This document shows, piece after piece, positions 60,135 through 64,000 of a stretch of 64,000 bases of DNA (its first letter is position 1; every line of letters begins with the position of its first letter). The notes under the pieces are model-generated. The model made no database searches. It saw only the letters and a program-made list of their open reading frames with translations, and was not told the DNA's origin. The stretch comes from Owenia fusiformis (lineage: Eukaryota > Annelida > Polychaeta > Sabellida > Oweniidae). Where the stretch lies: NCBI GenBank assembly GCA_903813345.2, contig CAIIXF020000012.1, positions 17,243,520 through 17,307,519 on the forward strand. The letters run 5' to 3'. The position numbers and the translations under genes are program-made.

Positions 60135-60635
60135 ATGTCTAGCCAAATTCAATCTATTCAGCTTGTGGAAGGGATAAAATTTATCCTTTTTGAAAATGAA
60201 TATGGAGTATGTGGCGATCTGAATCGGCAACGATGGAGCCCTAAGAACCTTGAAACATTTGAAGTACATTTCTTTGTGAACAAATCACTATGGCGTTCTT
60301 TAAAAGAGGAAGAGAATGAAATCGCTGCAGCTATTACTGCCGAAATATGGAACTATCAAAAAACTTTGGCGAAAAATACTCTTTTGAAAATACTAAAACA
60401 AAACGACGACATCATCATTCAAATCATAAAATTTGATGAGAAAGAAAAGTGCTACGACTATTTGAGTTCATTGGTTCAAAAACCGTTTTGTGATTGCTTA
60501 CATGAAAGAAATAGGCGTGTGGCACTTCACAACGCGCGGGGACGTAAAAAGTCATTTTGCGGAACGCGTAATTTTGACATTAAAACGACGTCTTTTCCGC
60601 TACATGTATCACAAGGCGACAAGAAGATATATTGA
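60135..60635 (+). CDS. Polinton ORF 2, unknown, 3' end fused over integrase sequence
   Basis: The frame begins with ATG 65 bp after a TATA-like box. The first ~115 residues look like a real globular protein (IQLVEGIKFILFENEYG, FEVHFFVNKSLW, KNTLLKILKQNDDIIIQIIK). From about 60,484 the same DNA read in another frame encodes integrase, so the last ~45 residues are a shadow of it and are atypical (CLHERNRRVALHN). I infer that a deletion joined the 5' part of an unknown gene to the 3' part of the integrase gene. Function unknown. Confidence 0.5.
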   Translation: MSSQIQSIQLVEGIKFILFENEYGVCGDLNRQRWSPKNLETFEVHFFVNKSLWRSLKEEENEIAAAITAEIWNYQKTLAKNTLLKILKQNDDIIIQIIKFDEKEKCYDYLSSLVQKPFCDCLHERNRRVALHNARGRKKSFCGTRNFDIKTTSFPLHVSQGDKKIY

Positions 60636-61114
60636 TGTACTTCAAGATGTGGTTAATTCCTATAACCATTCTTACCATAGAAGTATCAAGATGGCGCCTG
60701 CTGATGTGGATGATACTAATGAGTTGCTGGTGTTTGAAACCTTATATGAGAAACCTAAAAAAGATAAGGATGCCAGATATAATTACGAGATCGGAGATCT
60801 AGTACGGCTAGCTTTTACCAGGGGAGTTTTCGATAGGTTTCGATGATCAAAAATGGTCCATCGAATATTTCAAGATTAAAGAACGTAAAAATACTTCCCC
60901 ACCGACCTATGTCATCGAAGATCTCGAAGGGGAGATCATCGAAGGACTAGTGTATGAAGACGAAATGCAAAAAATCTCCAAGGCCCCAAAGGTACATAGA
61001 ATCGAGCGTGTGTTGAAGACGCGAAAACGTGGTAAGGAATCTCTAATCAGATGGGAAGGTTGGCCTCCAAAATTTGACACATGGATCGATACTAAGGATG
61101 TCAAACAACTATAA
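60484..61114 (+). pseudogene. Polinton integrase, 5'-deleted and frameshifted (rve C-terminal part plus chromodomain)
   Basis: The frame from about 60,484 has IGVWHF, the DVKSHFAERVILTLK stretch around the last catalytic Glu of retroviral-type integrases, and VVNSYNHSYHRSI. It reaches a stop near 60,845. A one-base loss around 60,837 explains this: the homologous reading goes on in the next frame with an SH3-like segment and a chromodomain (RIERVLKTRK, LIRWEGWP, DTWID) to TAA 61,114. The N-terminal zinc finger and first two catalytic Asp are absent. An intact enzyme would insert the element with 6-bp duplications; this copy should be inactive. Confidence 0.85.
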
Positions 61115-61150
61115 AACCGATACGTTTAATTTCAAATATCATTTGAAGTA

Positions 61151-61813
61151 ATGGCATGGTACGACAAGGAGAGTCTGATTCCTTTTAAAACATGCAGCAG
61201 TTTTATCATTTCTGGAGCGACTGGGAGTGGGAAAACTACATTTGTGTATGAACTTTTGAAAGGCTTACCTGGCATGTTCGAGAAACCAACGCCTGAGAAA
61301 GTGTTGTATTGTTACGGCATTCACCAACCTTTATTCGAAAAAGTAGAAAGGGAATTCGATAATGTAACCTTTCACGAAGGTTTACCAAGCAAAACTATCA
61401 TAGATACACTATCGGAAGGTAGAAAACATAACCTCATCATTTTGGATGATCTAATGAATTCTGTCGTCAAAGAACCAGAAATGGAGCTTTTGTTTACTCA
61501 AGGAACCCACCATAAATGTTTAAGTGCCATATTTATTACGCAACAACTTTTTCTGAAAGGTATTCGGACAATGATCCTAAACACACAGTATATTATTCTG
61601 TTTCGTTCGTTGAGGGATAAATCTCAAATTATGCATTTAGCCAAGCAGATCTCACCAGGGAAGACCAATGTCTTGATGGAAGCATATGCTGACGCTGTAT
61701 CTCTGCCGTATGGTTATTTAATAATCGACTTATCACCGCATAGTAGAGATGATACTAGACTGAGAACTAAAATATTTCCAGGTCAAGATCCTATTATCTA
61801 TGGTGGTTTATAA
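61151..61813 (+). CDS. Polinton FtsK/HerA-type packaging ATPase
   Basis: 220 residues with Walker A ISGATGSGKTTF (residues ~18-30) and Walker B LIILDDLMN (~96-104), a downstream IFITQQLF sensor-like segment and an IILFRS strand. Length and motif order match the A32-like DNA-packaging ATPase of Polintons and adintoviruses, which pumps DNA into capsids. It starts 36 bp after the integrase stop and 6 bp after CAAATATCATTT, a motif shared with the next gene. The frame is intact. Confidence 0.9.
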   Translation: MAWYDKESLIPFKTCSSFIISGATGSGKTTFVYELLKGLPGMFEKPTPEKVLYCYGIHQPLFEKVEREFDNVTFHEGLPSKTIIDTLSEGRKHNLIILDDLMNSVVKEPEMELLFTQGTHHKCLSAIFITQQLFLKGIRTMILNTQYIILFRSLRDKSQIMHLAKQISPGKTNVLMEAYADAVSLPYGYLIIDLSPHSRDDTRLRTKIFPGQDPIIYGGL

Positions 61814-61846
61814 ATAAGGAAGGATGAGAACAAATATCATTTAAAC

Positions 61847-62188
61847 ATGAGTCGTCGAACTGTGATGATCCCCTATGAAAAATATATGAGGCTTTTAGGA
61901 GAATCTAAACAAAATAAAAGCACTTTAGAAGCTGAAGCAGATACAACAGTTGCCAACGATCAAACTGTTTCTGAAGAAATTAAGGCCTTGAAAACGGAAA
62001 TTGATCGATTGAAACAATTATCTCGATCCAAAAGTAGTGAACAATCTTCGAAGTCATCACTGGATGTACCAACTAGCAATCGAGCTGAAAAACAGATAAG
62101 ACGATTTCTGCCACCTGGAATCTCTGCTTATCCCACATTGAAAAGGAAGAAGACGACTACATCAAAGCACTGGGTTAATTTACCATGA
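61847..62188 (+). CDS. Polinton ORF downstream of ATPase, coiled-coil protein (113 aa)
   Basis: Starts MSRRTVMIPYEKYMRLLGE. A helix follows (EEIKALKTEIDRLKQL, coiled-coil-like), then a Ser/Lys-rich linker and a basic C-terminus with FLPPGISAYPTLKRKK. Small proteins beginning with a PYEKY-type motif recur next to the ATPase in related elements, as far as I recall; the role is unknown, possibly a minor virion component. Its stop codon overlaps the next start as ATGA. Confidence 0.65.
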   Translation: MSRRTVMIPYEKYMRLLGESKQNKSTLEAEADTTVANDQTVSEEIKALKTEIDRLKQLSRSKSSEQSSKSSLDVPTSNRAEKQIRRFLPPGISAYPTLKRKKTTTSKHWVNLP

Positions 62189-62511
62189 ATCCGGATTTGA
62201 AAATACATAGTGCCTACCTGACATTACTCACCCAATCACAAACTACAAAGCAGCAGAGAAAGGCATTATTAAAAACTATGTCATTAGGACAGTTGAAAAT
62301 TATATGTGAAATCATTCTGAACATTGGTCTGGAAAACATACCTATGACAGAACAAGAAAAACAAAAACTGTCATCCTACAAACCGACTTTTGAATTTCTC
62401 TCAGATAAATATCAAGGTTGGGTCAAGAAAAGGGGTAGAGTTTTAAAAAAGTCACGTGGAGTTCTTCTTTTACTTAAACTGTTTCTTCCAAAAATCATGA
62501 AAGAAAACTAA
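62185..62511 (+). CDS. Polinton small basic protein with hydrophobic tail (108 aa)
   Basis: Overlaps the previous gene by 4 nt. It has KQQRKALLKTMS and LKIICEIILNIGLENIP, a QKLSSYKPTFEFLSDK stretch, then a very basic KKRGRVLKKSRG and a hydrophobic end LLLLKLFLPKI. Polinton-type elements often carry a small basic protein of this pattern. A membrane-active or DNA-associated virion part is possible (inference). Stop at 62,511; convergent polymerase gene lies downstream. Confidence 0.65.
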   Translation: MNPDLKIHSAYLTLLTQSQTTKQQRKALLKTMSLGQLKIICEIILNIGLENIPMTEQEKQKLSSYKPTFEFLSDKYQGWVKKRGRVLKKSRGVLLLLKLFLPKIMKEN

Positions 62512-63121
62512 AATTCTTGTACATTTTAAATGGGTTACATTTATTATCATAATCTGTATAAATAAATGACTAACAGAAAAAACTAAACATGTTAAACATT
62601 ATAAATATGTTACATTTATTATCATAATCTGTAAAAATTATGTGACTGACAGCTGTATTTAAATATAATTTGAAAGTGTAGAATAAATGAAATATGAATT
62701 ACAAGACTTTAGTTGTTGTTCATTAGAAAATTGAAGACATAACATAATGCATTTTTACATTCATTTAACATTGACTTTGGTCTGGTCAGTTCTAGAGTGA
62801 TTTCATTTAGAATTTACAAGTCAAGCACATTTAAAAAGAATAATTTGAACATCCTACTTGTTGAAATAATTAAAATTCAAGTCTTTTCTTCGACTTAAAA
62901 AGTGACTCTTAATCATTATTATTAATTATTGTGGCGTAAGGTAAACAATTACACATTTCACATTCGTCTGAAGTTTACAATGTCTGCGGGAATTGAAAAA
63001 TGCTCTTATTGTTTCAAGCTTCAAATAATATGATTTAAAAGTCCTATTTTTAAAAATAATTAATACTCAACTCCATTCAAACATGAATACCATAATCCAT
63101 ATCTAAGTCCATATACAAGTG
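62512..63121. other. convergent 3' spacer between plus-strand genes and polymerase
   Basis: AT-rich. GTTACATTTATTATCATAA occurs twice (62,533 and 62,608). AATAAA-type signals lie near 62,562 and 62,682 for the plus strand. No ORF. Confidence 0.6.
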
Positions 63122-63430
63122 CTATTGTGGTGGTCTTAATGTGAGATCTAATGGTTCAGTACTCACACCATCGTTCAATACTTTACGCTTGGCGTAAAAA
63201 TAGGAGAACCCTATTCTCTCCTGGGTGTAGGTAAATACTGAATTGTTCAAACGTCTAAAACCAATGTTTTGACCGGATTCTTGTTCACCAGTGTTCAGTA
63301 CTCGTGTATATGTATCCATGGGATTGTTGTAATTGCTTTTGTTGATACCCTTACAGCTGAACTTAGAGGATTCCTTGGTTTCATCGTATACACAGTATGT
63401 CTTTGAACACAAGGCAGCCATTTCAGTTCC
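63122..63430 (-). CDS. Polinton DNA polymerase B, last exon
   Basis: Minus strand, acceptor TTTTTCAG, phase 0, stop TAG at 63,122. It encodes MAALCSKTYCVYD and KFSCKGINK, then FRRLNNSVFTYTQ and SYFYAKRKV, the conserved end of protein-primed family B polymerases of Polintons. It follows in frame the exon at 63,565-63,727. The enzyme copies the element from a terminal protein. Most of it lies right of the window. Confidence 0.88.
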   Translation of the reverse strand, partial: GTEMAALCSKTYCVYDETKESSKFSCKGINKSNYNNPMDTYTRVLNTGEQESGQNIGFRRLNNSVFTYTQERIGFSYFYAKRKVLNDGVSTEPLDLTLRPPQ

Positions 63431-63458
63431 CTGAAAAATATAATTTTGCAATTACTTT

Positions 63459-63533
63459 TTTTATTTATTTTTTTTATTTTTATTTTATTTTTTATTTATT
63501 TTTTTTTATTTATTTTTTTTTTTTTTTTTTTTT
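63459..63533. repeat. T-rich low-complexity tract in a polymerase intron
   Basis: TTTTTAT-type repeats merging into a long poly(T). On the gene strand this is a poly(A)-like tract in the intron. Confidence 0.9.
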
Positions 63534-63564
63534 ACATAATCAGATAATTTTTTCAAATGTTTAC

Positions 63565-63727
63565 CTCAAATTCAAGTTTGAATAGACCAGGCTTTCTTTT
63601 GTCATAGGCCTTGTGCTCTGGGGTATCTGTCCTAGGTAGCCAATTGTCCTTCACTTTGTGGAATTCAGCCATTTTGTTTGGTTTCACCGCATCTTCCAAC
63701 TTCGTCTCAGATAAACCAAAATAACAA
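63565..63727 (-). CDS. Polinton DNA polymerase B, penultimate exon
   Basis: Minus strand, acceptor GTTTCAG, donor GAG|GTAAAC. It completes the serine of the catalytic DTDS motif and continues CYFGLSETKLEDAV, then DNWLPRT and RKPGLFKLEFE. The 163-bp length fits the phases on both sides. Confidence 0.85.
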
Positions 63728-63820
63728 CTGAAACATAAAAAGCTTAGACATTAGTATCTCATTTAACCAATACTTATAATTCCTTTTTATTATGTTTCAT
63801 TTTCAATATTTTATTCTCAC

Positions 63821-64000
63821 CTGTCCGTGTCCATTTCAATCAGTTGGAAATCAGCCCGGTTGACATACACATCTAAAAAGTCGTAGTAGAAGGCAAGCAT
63901 CCTCAATTTGGCATATTGTAGATTCATCTTAAGATTTCTTTTTGTCACTTTCTTCTTTGGAATTGACTGCGTGACTGAAGATGATGAAGGGTTTTGCTTC
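63821..64000 (-). CDS. Polinton DNA polymerase B, catalytic-motif exon (runs off the window)
   Basis: Minus strand, coding to donor AG|GTGAGA at 63,821. It contains LRMLAFYYDFLDVYV and QLIEMDTD, the polymerase C motif with the two metal-binding Asp; the final Ser is split by the intron. Upstream exons are outside the window. Confidence 0.85.

Larger units (their letters stand above)
59233..64000. mobile_element. Polinton/Maverick, left part
   Basis: The satellite stops mid-unit after TTCGTC and the new sequence begins AGTAGTAATAG; Polintons typically begin with AG and duplicate 6 bp. Inside are the marker genes: rve integrase with chromodomain, FtsK/HerA-type ATPase and protein-primed DNA polymerase B. 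The right terminus and the second TTCGTC copy would lie beyond the window. Capsid and protease genes are not seen in this part. The integrase is broken, so this copy is probably not self-sufficient. Confidence 0.9.

Overview
The window is AT-rich, intron-bearing animal DNA. Coding exons are short and obey GT-AG splicing with matching phases. There are secreted multidomain genes, many transposon relics, a LINE, a Polinton/Maverick and a large satellite array. The protein families (collagen-like plus thrombospondin type 1, EGF plus VWD, UPF0489-like) and the repeat types suit a marine invertebrate, most likely a lophotrochozoan such as a mollusc. That assignment is inference; no single feature proves it.

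Layout. 0-0.75 kb: first coding exon (minus) of a membrane-anchored UPF0489-like gene. 4.9-10.3 kb: a complete three-exon gene for a secreted coiled-coil, collagen-like, two-TSP1 protein (598 aa). 15.2-15.4 kb: a candidate small secreted peptide on the minus strand, head to head with the next gene. 15.46-26.25 kb: a complete seven-exon gene (582 aa) with signal peptide, helical N-terminal domain, Thr/Lys/Pro linker, two EGF-like exons, a VWD domain over three exons and a Cys-rich C8-like tail. Its first intron holds two nested terminal-inverted-repeat transposons and a TA-flanked MITE. Its fourth intron holds a 3.3-kb LINE whose reverse transcriptase frame is open. 26.9-27.3 kb: two adjacent fold-back elements. 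28,982-29,481: assembly gap of 500 N.

29.5-59.2 kb is one satellite array of about 48 copies of a 558-bp unit, each made of three diverged 186-bp monomers. The 558-bp units fall into three subtypes that often cycle, giving a third level near 1.67 kb. Two unrelated elements (1320 bp and 1596 bp) interrupt the array, and a Polinton caps it at 59,233. All three insertions hit the same 20-bp phase of the 186-bp monomer.

59.2-64.0 kb is the left part of the Polinton: its AG terminus, a 72-bp duplication, two promoter modules (CRE, CCAAT, TATA), two small ORFs, a 5'-deleted and frameshifted integrase with chromodomain, an FtsK/HerA-type packaging ATPase, two small ORFs overlapping by ATGA, and, convergently, the 3' exons of protein-primed DNA polymerase B, split by introns, one of them through the catalytic DTDS motif. 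Capsid and protease genes are not in view and may lie beyond the window.
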